Positions 44,056-50,927 of a stretch of 64,000 bases of DNA are shown in pieces (position 1 is the stretch's first letter; every line of letters begins with the position of its first letter). Below the pieces are notes generated by a model. The model was given only the letters and a program-made list of their open reading frames with translations, was not told the origin of the DNA and made no database searches. Position numbers and translations under genes: made by a program. This stretch comes from Friedmanniella luteola (GTDB lineage Bacteria > Actinomycetota > Actinomycetes > Propionibacteriales > Propionibacteriaceae): the NCBI RefSeq assembly GCF_900105065.1, contig NZ_LT629749.1:3844001-3908000 (forward strand), read 5' to 3'.

Positions 44056-44095
44056 CCCCGCGTGCTGCGGTCCCGCTCACCCGCGGGGCCGCAGC
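44056..44095 (+). terminator. Possible terminator after phoX
   Basis: Two interleaved inverted repeats just past the stop: CCCCGCG (44056-44062) with CGCGGGG (44082-44088), and GCTGCGG (44064-44070) with CCGCAGC (44089-44095). They cannot both form as simple hairpins, so either alternative or a pseudoknot is possible. Confidence 0.4.
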
Positions 44096-44183
44096 CGCCG
44101 CTCGGCGCAGGACCGGAGCCGGCCGCATCCTCAAGATCGACTCAGGGTGCGCGCCCCGCCCCTCCGGCGAGCACCACCGGTGC

Positions 44184-44189
44184 TACGTT
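44184..44189 (+). promoter_or_regulatory. -10 box of the 26-aa membrane peptide gene
   Basis: TACGTT ends 6 nt before the ATG at 44196; a leaderless start is likely. Confidence 0.4.
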
Positions 44190-44195
44190 CCGGGC

Positions 44196-44276
44196 ATGAA
44201 CAGAGGAATCATCGGAACCATCGTCGGTGTGCTCGTCGTGATCATCCTCGTGCTGGTGATCATGCGCCTGGCCTGA
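44196..44276 (+). CDS. 26-residue single-span membrane peptide
   Basis: MNRGIIGTIVGVLVVIILVL followed by VIMRLA: one uninterrupted hydrophobic helix with a basic N-terminus. TACGTT 6 nt upstream gives a promoter, so this very short frame is likely expressed. It lies between phoX and convergent lutC and overlaps neither. Short hydrophobic proteins of this form occur widely in actinobacteria without known function. It is too small for confident homology. Confidence 0.5.
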   Translation: MNRGIIGTIVGVLVVIILVLVIMRLA

Positions 44277-44286
44277 GCCAGGGCAC

Positions 44287-44940
44287 TCACCGCTCGACGA
44301 CGAGCACCTCCAACGTGCGCGGACCGTGCACGCCCTCCACCCGGTTCAGCTCGATGTCACTGGTCGCACTCGGGCCGCTGATCATCGTGGTGGGCCGGGT
44401 GAGGTCGAGGGCGAGCACGGCCTGCGGCACGTCGGCCACCACCTGGCCGGGCAGCACCACGCAGAGGTGGTAGTCGGGGATCAGGCTGATCACCCGCCGC
44501 CCCTGCCCGGCACTGCCGTCGAGGACCAGCGTGCCCGTCTCGGCCACCGCCAGGGCGCAGCCGGAGACGACGCCGTCCAGCACGTCCAGCTCGGCCACCG
44601 GGAGCGCCGCGCCGACGTCCGGGTCGTCGGTGCGCACGTCGACACCCGTGTCCACCGCGGCGAGCCAGGACGGGTCCAGCCCCGCCGGCGCCACCAGCCG
44701 CCGGACCCCCCGCTCCCGCAGCGCCGTGGCCAGCGCGGCCGGGAGGTCGGCGACCGAGCAGCGCCGCACCAGCGCCTTGTAGTCGAGCAACCGGTCCACC
44801 AGCCGCTCGACGAGCGCCTCGACGTCCAGGGCCGAGCTCGTCCGGTAGTCCCGGCTGAGCGCGGCGTAGGGCAGGTCGGGCGGCGGGGCGGCCGCGTGCG
44901 CCGCCCGGATGCGGGCGAGCACCTCCTCGCGGGCGCTCAC
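44287..44940 (-). CDS. lutC: L-lactate utilization protein LutC
   Basis: 217 residues, LUD domain. It is the third subunit of the LutABC complex that oxidises L-lactate to pyruvate. AVAETGTLVLDGSAGQGRRVIS near 139-160 (split) and ISGPSATSDIELNRVEGVHGP near 185-205 are the LUD signatures. The GTG at 44940 overlaps lutB by 4 bp. It has no Fe-S motif, as expected for this subunit. Confidence 0.92.
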   Translation of the reverse strand: MSAREEVLARIRAAHAAAPPPDLPYAALSRDYRTSSALDVEALVERLVDRLLDYKALVRRCSVADLPAALATALRERGVRRLVAPAGLDPSWLAAVDTGVDVRTDDPDVGAALPVAELDVLDGVVSGCALAVAETGTLVLDGSAGQGRRVISLIPDYHLCVVLPGQVVADVPQAVLALDLTRPTTMISGPSATSDIELNRVEGVHGPRTLEVLVVER

Positions 44941-46439
44941 CGCGGGCCCTCCGCCGACGACGTGTGCTCGGCGGCCCACCAGTCGCGGAAGGTCTGCTCC
45001 GGCGGCCGGCTGAGGTCCCGGGTCGCGGTCCACTGCGCCGCGACGGGCAGCGGCACCTCCCCGATCACCCCGCGCCGTCGGCCCAGGAGCCGGCCCAGCC
45101 GGCCGCTGCGCAGCGCGAGCGTCCAGCGGGTGGGGTTGCTCATCACCCAGGCGGCGGCCTTCATCGCGCTCGCCTCGGCGCTCGGCAGCCGGTGCTCGGC
45201 GGCGTAGGTCTCGGTGTGCTCCGCGCGCAGGTGCACCAGGATGCTCGGGATGTCGATCTTGACCGGGCAGACGTCGTAGCACGCCCCGCACAGCGACGAC
45301 GCGTACGGCAGCGAGGCGTTGTCCTCGACGCCCGTCAGCTGCGGCGAGAGGATCGCGCCGATCGGGCCGGGGTAGACCGAGCCGTAGGCGTGCCCGCCGG
45401 CCCGCTCGTAGACGGGGCAGACGTTGAGGCAGGCGCTGCAGCGGATGCAGTTGAGCGCGTCCCGGCCCTGGGCGTCGGAGAGCACCGCCGTCCGGCCGTT
45501 GTCGAGCAGCACGAGGTGGAACGCCTGCGGCCCGTCGCCCGGGGTGACGCCGGTCCACAGGGAGGTGTAGGGGTTCATCCGCTCCCCCGTGGAGGAGCGC
45601 GGCAGCAGCTGCAGGAACACCTCGAGGTCCTGCTCGCGGGGGACGAGCTTCTCGATGCCCATGACGGTGATCAGGGTGTCCGGCAGCGTCAGGCACATCC
45701 GGCCGTTGCCCTCGGACTCGACGACGGCGAGCGTCCCCGTCTCGGCGATCGCGAAGTTGGCGCCGCTGACCGCCACCCTCGCGGACAGGAACTTGCGGCG
45801 CAGGTGCTGCCGCGCGGCCGCGGCCAGCGCGGCGGGCTCGTCGCTCAGCTCCGGGTCGACGTCGGCCATCTCGCGCAGGAAGATCTCCCGGATCTCCGCC
45901 CGGTTGCGGTGGATGGCGGGCACCAGGATGTGCGACGGCTTGTCGTGGCCCAGCTGCACGATCAGCTCGGCGAGGTCGGTCTCGAAGGCGGCGATGCCGG
46001 CCTCCTCGAGCGCCTCGTTGAGGGCGATCTCCTGCGTGGCCATCGACTTGACCTTGACGACCTCGTCGGCCCCGGTGGCCCGCACCAGGTCGACGACGAT
46101 CCGGTTGGCCTCCTCGGCGTCGCGCGCCCAGTGCACGACGCCGCCGCGGGCGGTGACGGCCTCCTCCAGCTGGACCAGGTACGCGGGCAGCTGCGCCATG
46201 GTGTGCACCTTGAGCTGCCGGCCCGCCTCCCGCAGCTCCTCCCAGTCCGGCAGCTCGGCGACCACGGCCGCCCGTTTGGCGCGGATCGTGGCGGTCGCCT
46301 TGCCGAGGTTGCGGCGCAACTGGGTGTCGGTGAGCGAGTGGCGTGCGGCGTCGGGGAAGCTCGCGTCGCCGCGGAGGTGGCCGACACCGCGCGGTGAGGT
46401 CGCCGGCCGGCCGGGCATACCGAGGTCGACCGCGCTCAC
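44937..46439 (-). CDS. lutB: L-lactate utilization iron-sulfur protein LutB
   Basis: 500 residues from a GTG at 46439. An N-terminal LUD domain (about 60-310, IAETGTLAVVESEGNGRM near 222-239) is followed by two 4Fe-4S clusters: CIRCSACLNVCPVY near 321-334 and CGACYDVCPVKI near 372-383. It carries electrons from L-lactate oxidation. The ATGA-type overlaps with lutA and lutC show a single operon. Confidence 0.95.
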   Translation of the reverse strand: MSAVDLGMPGRPATSPRGVGHLRGDASFPDAARHSLTDTQLRRNLGKATATIRAKRAAVVAELPDWEELREAGRQLKVHTMAQLPAYLVQLEEAVTARGGVVHWARDAEEANRIVVDLVRATGADEVVKVKSMATQEIALNEALEEAGIAAFETDLAELIVQLGHDKPSHILVPAIHRNRAEIREIFLREMADVDPELSDEPAALAAAARQHLRRKFLSARVAVSGANFAIAETGTLAVVESEGNGRMCLTLPDTLITVMGIEKLVPREQDLEVFLQLLPRSSTGERMNPYTSLWTGVTPGDGPQAFHLVLLDNGRTAVLSDAQGRDALNCIRCSACLNVCPVYERAGGHAYGSVYPGPIGAILSPQLTGVEDNASLPYASSLCGACYDVCPVKIDIPSILVHLRAEHTETYAAEHRLPSAEASAMKAAAWVMSNPTRWTLALRSGRLGRLLGRRRGVIGEVPLPVAAQWTATRDLSRPPEQTFRDWWAAEHTSSAEGPR

Positions 46440-47233
46440 GCGACGGCCTCCGGTCCGGCGTGCACGCCCGCGTCCTGGCCGCCCGCGGCCAGCACCATCG
46501 GCTCGTCCCGGGTCGCGGCGAGGATCTGGGCGAGGTGGACCGTCTTGACCCCGGTCCGCAGCCGGGACAGCCCTCCCCCGATGTGCATCAGGCACGAGCT
46601 GTCGCCCGCGGTGCAGATCTCGGCCCCCGTGCCGGTGACGTGCCGCATCTTGTCGGCCAGCATGGCGCTGGAGGTGTCGACGTTCTTGATCGCGAAGGTG
46701 CCGCCGAACCCGCAGCACTGGTCGGCGGCGGGCAGCTCCACCAGGTCGAGGGCCTGCACGGCGCGCAGCAGCTGCAGCGGCTTGTCCCCCACCCGCAGCA
46801 TCCGCAGCGAGTGGCAGGTCGGGTGGTAGGTGACCCGGTGCGGGAAGTAGGCGCCCACGTCGGTGACGCCGAGCACGTCGACCAGCAGCTCCGACAGCTC
46901 GTGGGTCTTCGCCGCCACCGCCGCCACCTGCTGCCGCAGCACCGGGGTGCCGAAGCGGTCGGCCACGACGGCGTGCTGGTGCCGGACCGAGCCGACGCAG
47001 GAGCCCGACGGCGCGACGACGGCGTCGTACGGCGCGAAGGTGTCGGCGAAGCGCTGCACCAGGGGCAGGGCCTGCTCCTGGTAGCCGGTGTTGACGTGCA
47101 TCTGGCCGCAGCAGGTCTGGTCCCGCGGGAACTCGACGGTGTGGCCGAGCCGCTCCAGCACGGTGACGGTCGCCCGCCCGACGTCGGGGAACAGGGCGTC
47201 GGCCAGGCAGGTGATGAACAGCGCGATCCTCAT
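46436..47233 (-). CDS. lutA: L-lactate utilization protein LutA
   Basis: 265 residues from the ATG at 47233 (a TTG at 47248 adds five residues). Two CCG-type domains are present: DQTCCGQMHVNTGYQ near 38-52 and DQCCGFGGTFAIKN near 174-187, with HPTCHSLRMLRVGDKP between. These cysteine-rich motifs bind the substrate-side Fe-S cluster. It is first in the lutABC operon. The rhamnose genes next door generate L-lactate, its substrate. No GntR-type LutR regulator is in the window. Confidence 0.93.
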   Translation of the reverse strand: MRIALFITCLADALFPDVGRATVTVLERLGHTVEFPRDQTCCGQMHVNTGYQEQALPLVQRFADTFAPYDAVVAPSGSCVGSVRHQHAVVADRFGTPVLRQQVAAVAAKTHELSELLVDVLGVTDVGAYFPHRVTYHPTCHSLRMLRVGDKPLQLLRAVQALDLVELPAADQCCGFGGTFAIKNVDTSSAMLADKMRHVTGTGAEICTAGDSSCLMHIGGGLSRLRTGVKTVHLAQILAATRDEPMVLAAGGQDAGVHAGPEAVA

Positions 47234-47279
47234 GCGGTCTGCGGTCAACCTCTCGTGGTGCGGACGGGTGCGAGCCTAG

Positions 47280-47309
47280 CCGCGGCACCGGGGCTGCCCG
47301 GTGCCGCGG
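47280..47309 (-). terminator. Terminator of the rhamnoside ABC importer operon
   Basis: Perfect 13-bp stem, CCGCGGCACCGGG (47280-47292) and CCCGGTGCCGCGG (47297-47309), loop GCTG. It lies 7 bp beyond the stop of the last permease gene and just upstream of lutA. Confidence 0.8.
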
Positions 47310-47316
47310 ACCGGGC

Positions 47317-48144
47317 TCAGCCCTTGACCGAGCCGGCCGCCATCCCCTCGACGATCTTGCGGTTGAAGAAGATGAACATGATCAGCGGTGGGATCGCCAC
47401 CAGCAGGATGCCGGCGAAGAGCAGGTTGTACTGGGTGTTGAACTGGCTCTGGAAGTTGAACAGGGTCAGCTGCACCGTGGCGTTCTGGGTGCCCGGCAGG
47501 AAGTAGAGCGGGTTCTGGAAGTCGTTGTAGATGGCCACCGACTGCAGGATGATCACCGTCATGATCACGGACTTCAGCACCGGGAAGATCACCTGGAAGA
47601 AGGTGCGGATCGGGTTGGCGCCGTCCACCCGCGCCGCCTCGTCCAGCTCGCGCGGGATGCCGGCGATGAAGGCGCGGAAGAGCAGGATGCTGAAGGGCAG
47701 CCCGAAGGCGATCTCGACCAGGATCAGCCCCGGCATGGTCTTGAACAGCCCGACGCTCTGGAGCACCCAGATCGTCGGCACCACGGCCGGGGGCACGATC
47801 AGCCCGGCCAGCACCAGGAAGCTGACGGCGACGTTCAGCTTGCCGGTGCGCCGCTGCAGCACGTAGGCGATCATCGCGCCGAGGATGACCAGGACGGCCA
47901 CGCTGACCACCGTCAGGATCACCGAGTTGATGAAGGCGATCACCATGATGAAGTCCCGCGCCTGGACGACCTGGACGAGGTTGTCGAGGAGCACGAAGCG
48001 GGTCGGCACGGAGAACTCCAGGTCCGCGGCCTCCCGCACGCTCTTGCTGGCGATGGAGATCACGAACAGGAACGGGATGATGAACACCACGAACGTGACG
48101 ACGATCGACGCCGACCCGATCAGCTTCCCCCGCACGTTCTTCAT
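47317..48144 (-). CDS. Carbohydrate ABC transporter permease (MalG type)
   Basis: 275 residues with six membrane helices. The ATPase-coupling EAA loop is ELDEAARVDGANPIRTFFQV near 184-203. It is the second permease of a CUT1 importer; the start overlaps the upstream permease stop by one base. It is the last gene before the 47280-47309 terminator. No ATPase gene is in the cluster, so a shared MsiK-like ATPase elsewhere probably energises it. Probable substrate is a rhamnoside or rhamnose, inferred from the operator sites and neighbours. Confidence 0.88.
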   Translation of the reverse strand: MKNVRGKLIGSASIVVTFVVFIIPFLFVISIASKSVREAADLEFSVPTRFVLLDNLVQVVQARDFIMVIAFINSVILTVVSVAVLVILGAMIAYVLQRRTGKLNVAVSFLVLAGLIVPPAVVPTIWVLQSVGLFKTMPGLILVEIAFGLPFSILLFRAFIAGIPRELDEAARVDGANPIRTFFQVIFPVLKSVIMTVIILQSVAIYNDFQNPLYFLPGTQNATVQLTLFNFQSQFNTQYNLLFAGILLVAIPPLIMFIFFNRKIVEGMAAGSVKG

Positions 48145-49079
48145 CAGCCGACCTCGTTCTTGTTGAGCCAGTAGGTGAGGGGCACGACGATCAGGGTCAC
48201 CAGCAGGAACAGCACGACGTTGCCCGCGGTCGACAGCCCGAAGAACCCGGCCTGGTACTGCTTGTAGATCACCGAGGCGATGACGTCGGAGGCGAAGCCG
48301 GGTCCGCCCCGCGTCATGGACCAGATGAGGTCGAAGGAGCGCAGCCCACCGATCAGCGACAGCGTGATCACGCTGGCCGTGGCCGGCTTGGCGAGCGGCA
48401 GGGTGATCTGGCGGAAGGACTGCCACCGGCTCGCCCCGTCCACCCGGGCCGCCTCGTAGTACTCCTGCGGGATGGAGACCAGCCCCGCGATGAAGATGAC
48501 CGTGGCGAGGCCCACGCCCTTCCAGATGTCGACCAGACCGACCGAGTAGATGGCCAGGTCGGGGTTGGTCAGCCAGCCCGGACCGGCGATCCCCAGCGAC
48601 GCCAGCCCCTGGTTGATGAGGCCCTGCTCGGGGTTCATCAGGACCGTGAAGGCGATCCCCACGCCGATGGTGCTGACGAGGACGGGGAAGAAGATCACCG
48701 AGCGCAGGTACCCCCGGGCGATGATCTGCGAGGTCAGCAGGACCGCCAGGGCCATGCCGATGACGACCTTCAGCCCGGAGGTCATGAACGCGTAGATGAG
48801 GGTGTTGCGCATCCCGATGAGGAGCGCCTGCTCCTGGAAGAAGGTGCGGTAGTTGTCCAGCCCGATCCAGGTGGAGGTGAACAGGTCCCACCGGGTGAAC
48901 GAGTAGTAGAACGAGGCGAAGGTGGGGATCACGAAGAACAGCCCGTAGATCACCGCGCCGGGGAGGTAGAACCAGTAGGGGTAGGGACCCGTCCGCCCCC
49001 GGCGCGTGGGACTGGGCTGGGCGCCCGGACGGGCCGGCGCCAGCCGGGTCGCGTCCGAGGTGCTGAGCGTGCTGGCCAT
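48144..49079 (-). CDS. Carbohydrate ABC transporter permease (MalF type)
   Basis: 311 residues. After a cytoplasmic, basic N-terminus of about 35 residues come six membrane helices. The EAA loop is YYEAARVDGASRWQSFRQIT near 214-233. It is the first permease of the CUT1 importer, between the binding-protein gene and the MalG-type gene. It is transcribed from the promoter upstream of the binding protein. Confidence 0.9.
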   Translation of the reverse strand: MASTLSTSDATRLAPARPGAQPSPTRRGRTGPYPYWFYLPGAVIYGLFFVIPTFASFYYSFTRWDLFTSTWIGLDNYRTFFQEQALLIGMRNTLIYAFMTSGLKVVIGMALAVLLTSQIIARGYLRSVIFFPVLVSTIGVGIAFTVLMNPEQGLINQGLASLGIAGPGWLTNPDLAIYSVGLVDIWKGVGLATVIFIAGLVSIPQEYYEAARVDGASRWQSFRQITLPLAKPATASVITLSLIGGLRSFDLIWSMTRGGPGFASDVIASVIYKQYQAGFFGLSTAGNVVLFLLVTLIVVPLTYWLNKNEVG

Positions 49080-49172
49080 GCGTGGCCTTTCGGGTGGCGT
49101 CCTGCCGCCGGTCCCCGCGGGGGCCGACGGCAGGACCGGGCGGTCAGGACGGTGGCTGGTCCGGCCGGGGGG

Positions 49173-50516
49173 TCACTCCCAGCCGGGGAGGCCCAGCTGC
49201 AGGGCCTGCTTCTTCACGTCGGCGTCGTAGAGCGAGGCGCCCTTCGTGCCGCTCTCCTGCCCGGTGCCCACCTGGATGCAGATCTGCTCGAGGTTCGGGC
49301 CCTTGATCGGGGACTTGAACTCCAGCGCGGGACTGACGTCGCCGGCCTCGAAGTAGGCGCTGGTGTCCTTGGCCACCGTGATCACGTCGTCCGGCAGCGT
49401 GCAGGTCGTGTTGAGGTAGGGACCGGTCGGCAGCGCGGCACTGCTCACCGCGTCGCAGCCGGGCTGGGTCTGGGTGAACGCCACGAACTTCTTGGCCGCG
49501 TCCAGCTTGTCGCCCTCGGTCGTCTTGGGGATGTAGAAGCCCCCGGGCGACCAGACGGTGAGCGTGTTCTTGGAGGCGTCGTCGCCGGGCCAGGCGAACA
49601 TGCCCACGTCGTTGGTCTTGCCGTCGGACAGGGCGTCGAGGCCGGCGGCCACCGACCCGATCTGCGGGTAGTGCGCCGCCTTGCCGCTCGCGATGTCCTT
49701 CAGGCCGTCGTTGAACTTGGCCGAGGCGAAGTTCTTGTTGAAGTACCCACCCTTGCTCAGCTCCTCGATGTGCTGGAACCCGGCGAGCGCCGCGGGAGTC
49801 GTCGCGTACTTGGCCTGGCCGGCGGTGTACTGCTCGGCGAAGTCCGGGTTCGCCGCCTCGACGTTGGCGTAGTCGGCGAGCACCGGCAGCTGCGAGGTCC
49901 AGGTGTCGCCGTAGGTCGCCTCGACCGGCGTGATCCCGGCCGCCTTGACCTTGTCGTTGTTGGCCATGAACTCGTCCCAGGTCTTCGGGATCTCCAGCCC
50001 CAGCTTCTCGTAGACCTTGGTGTTGTAGAGCATCCCGCCGCCGAAGGCGGTGCCGTTCGGGGCGCCGAAGAGCTGGCCGTCCACCGTCGTCGCGTCGACG
50101 AAGACCTTGTCCAGCGTGCCGGCCCACGGCTCGTCGGTCATCGGGACGAGGTTGGTGGTCGGCTTGAGGGCCGCCAGCAGTGAGCCGTTGTTGTAGGCGA
50201 AGACGTCCGACATGTCCTGGGTGGAGAGCTTGGTCTTGATGAGGTTGTCGCCGTCGGAACCACCGGGCCGGGACTCCGTCTCGACCTTGATGTTCGGGTT
50301 GGCCGCCTGGAACGCCTCGACGAGCTTCGCCGCGCTCGCCACCGTCGCGTCGTCGTTGCCGCCGAGCAGGTAGCTGATGGTGACGGCTCCGTCCCCGCCC
50401 CCGTCGTCGGTGCTGCTGCCCAGGCTGCCGGCACTGCAGCCGGTGGCGGTGAGGGCGCTGGCCGTGGCCAGGGCCACGAGCGCGAGACCGCGCCGGGCGG
50501 ACATGCTGAACCTCAT
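49173..50516 (-). CDS. Extracellular sugar-binding lipoprotein of the rhamnoside importer
   Basis: 447 residues, ATG at 50516 with GGAGG 4 nt upstream. A lipoprotein signal ends in TATGCSAGS (near 26), followed by a Gly/Asp-rich linker. The CUT1 binding-protein fold (about 45-447) is shown by FQAANPNIKVETESRPGGSD near 70-89 and LYNTKVYEKLGLEIPKTWDEF near 167-187 (split). It delivers substrate to the two permeases. Its promoter (50600-50628) has a TGAAACG-type operator right at the transcription start, linking it to the rhamnose genes. Confidence 0.92.
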   Translation of the reverse strand: MRFSMSARRGLALVALATASALTATGCSAGSLGSSTDDGGGDGAVTISYLLGGNDDATVASAAKLVEAFQAANPNIKVETESRPGGSDGDNLIKTKLSTQDMSDVFAYNNGSLLAALKPTTNLVPMTDEPWAGTLDKVFVDATTVDGQLFGAPNGTAFGGGMLYNTKVYEKLGLEIPKTWDEFMANNDKVKAAGITPVEATYGDTWTSQLPVLADYANVEAANPDFAEQYTAGQAKYATTPAALAGFQHIEELSKGGYFNKNFASAKFNDGLKDIASGKAAHYPQIGSVAAGLDALSDGKTNDVGMFAWPGDDASKNTLTVWSPGGFYIPKTTEGDKLDAAKKFVAFTQTQPGCDAVSSAALPTGPYLNTTCTLPDDVITVAKDTSAYFEAGDVSPALEFKSPIKGPNLEQICIQVGTGQESGTKGASLYDADVKKQALQLGLPGWE

Positions 50517-50580
50517 GGAACCTCCGTGTGTGTGACAGCGAGGAGCAGACGGGGCCATGAGGCCGATCGGCATCGTCGCC

Positions 50581-50593
50581 TGGATCGTTTCAA
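50581..50593 (-). promoter_or_regulatory. Rhamnose operator site A (importer promoter)
   Basis: TTGAAACGATCCA on the minus strand, 6 bp downstream of the -10 box, so it covers the transcription start of the importer operon. It shares the TGAAACG half-site with sites B, C and D, as expected for a LacI-family operator with a central CG. Confidence 0.68.
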
Positions 50594-50599
50594 GCGGTG

Positions 50600-50628
50600 A
50601 CGCTAGCGGATCGACCGGTCCCCGTCAA
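50600..50628 (-). promoter_or_regulatory. Promoter of the rhamnoside importer operon
   Basis: TTGACG (50623-50628), 17 bp, TAGCGT (50600-50605) read on the minus strand. The best sigma-70-type match in the window. Confidence 0.7.
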
Positions 50629-50751
50629 CCAGTTCCGACGGCACGGGCGATCCAGATCGGCGACCGGCTCCCGAACCCGGCCCGACCGGCCTCGGCCCGG
50701 ACCAGGGCCGACGATTGCGCTGGTCAGACCGGGGTTGACGGCCCCGGTTCG

Positions 50752-50764
50752 GATAGCGCTTACC
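50752..50764. promoter_or_regulatory. Second LacI-like palindrome
   Basis: GATAGCGCTTACC contains the AGCGCT core typical of other LacI-family operators and differs from the TGAAACG sites. It may bind a different regulator, for example one for carbon catabolite control. Confidence 0.3.
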
Positions 50765-50872
50765 GGTTCCCGTCGTCCGTGGGCCGGCAGGTGCTTCGAG
50801 GGCAGGAGGGGCGCGTCGCCGGCGCCGCGGCACCCGTCCTCACCGCCCGGACTCCAGGCCCGGCGCAGCAGA

Positions 50873-50885
50873 ATGAAACGATCGA
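50873..50885. promoter_or_regulatory. Rhamnose operator site B
   Basis: ATGAAACGATCGA, about 290 bp upstream of site A and just behind the rhamnosidase terminator. No promoter is evident at this position, so it may be an auxiliary site for looping. Confidence 0.6.
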
Positions 50886-50888
50886 GAT

Positions 50889-50917
50889 GAACCCGTGACC
50901 GCCCCGGCCACGGGTTC
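50889..50917 (-). terminator. Terminator of the alpha-L-rhamnosidase gene
   Basis: GAACCCGTG (50889-50897) and CACGGGTTC (50909-50917), perfect 9-bp stem with an 11-nt loop, 10 bp past the rhamnosidase stop. Confidence 0.65.
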
Positions 50918-50927
50918 GTCCCGGTCG

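Larger units (their letters stand above)
50517..50927. other. 411-bp regulatory region upstream of the importer operon
   Basis: No gene. From right to left: terminator of the rhamnosidase gene (50889-50917), operator site B (50873-50885), a separate LacI-like AGCGCT palindrome (50752-50764), the importer promoter (50600-50628) and operator site A (50581-50593). The distance of nearly 300 bp between A and B would allow DNA looping. Confidence 0.65.
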
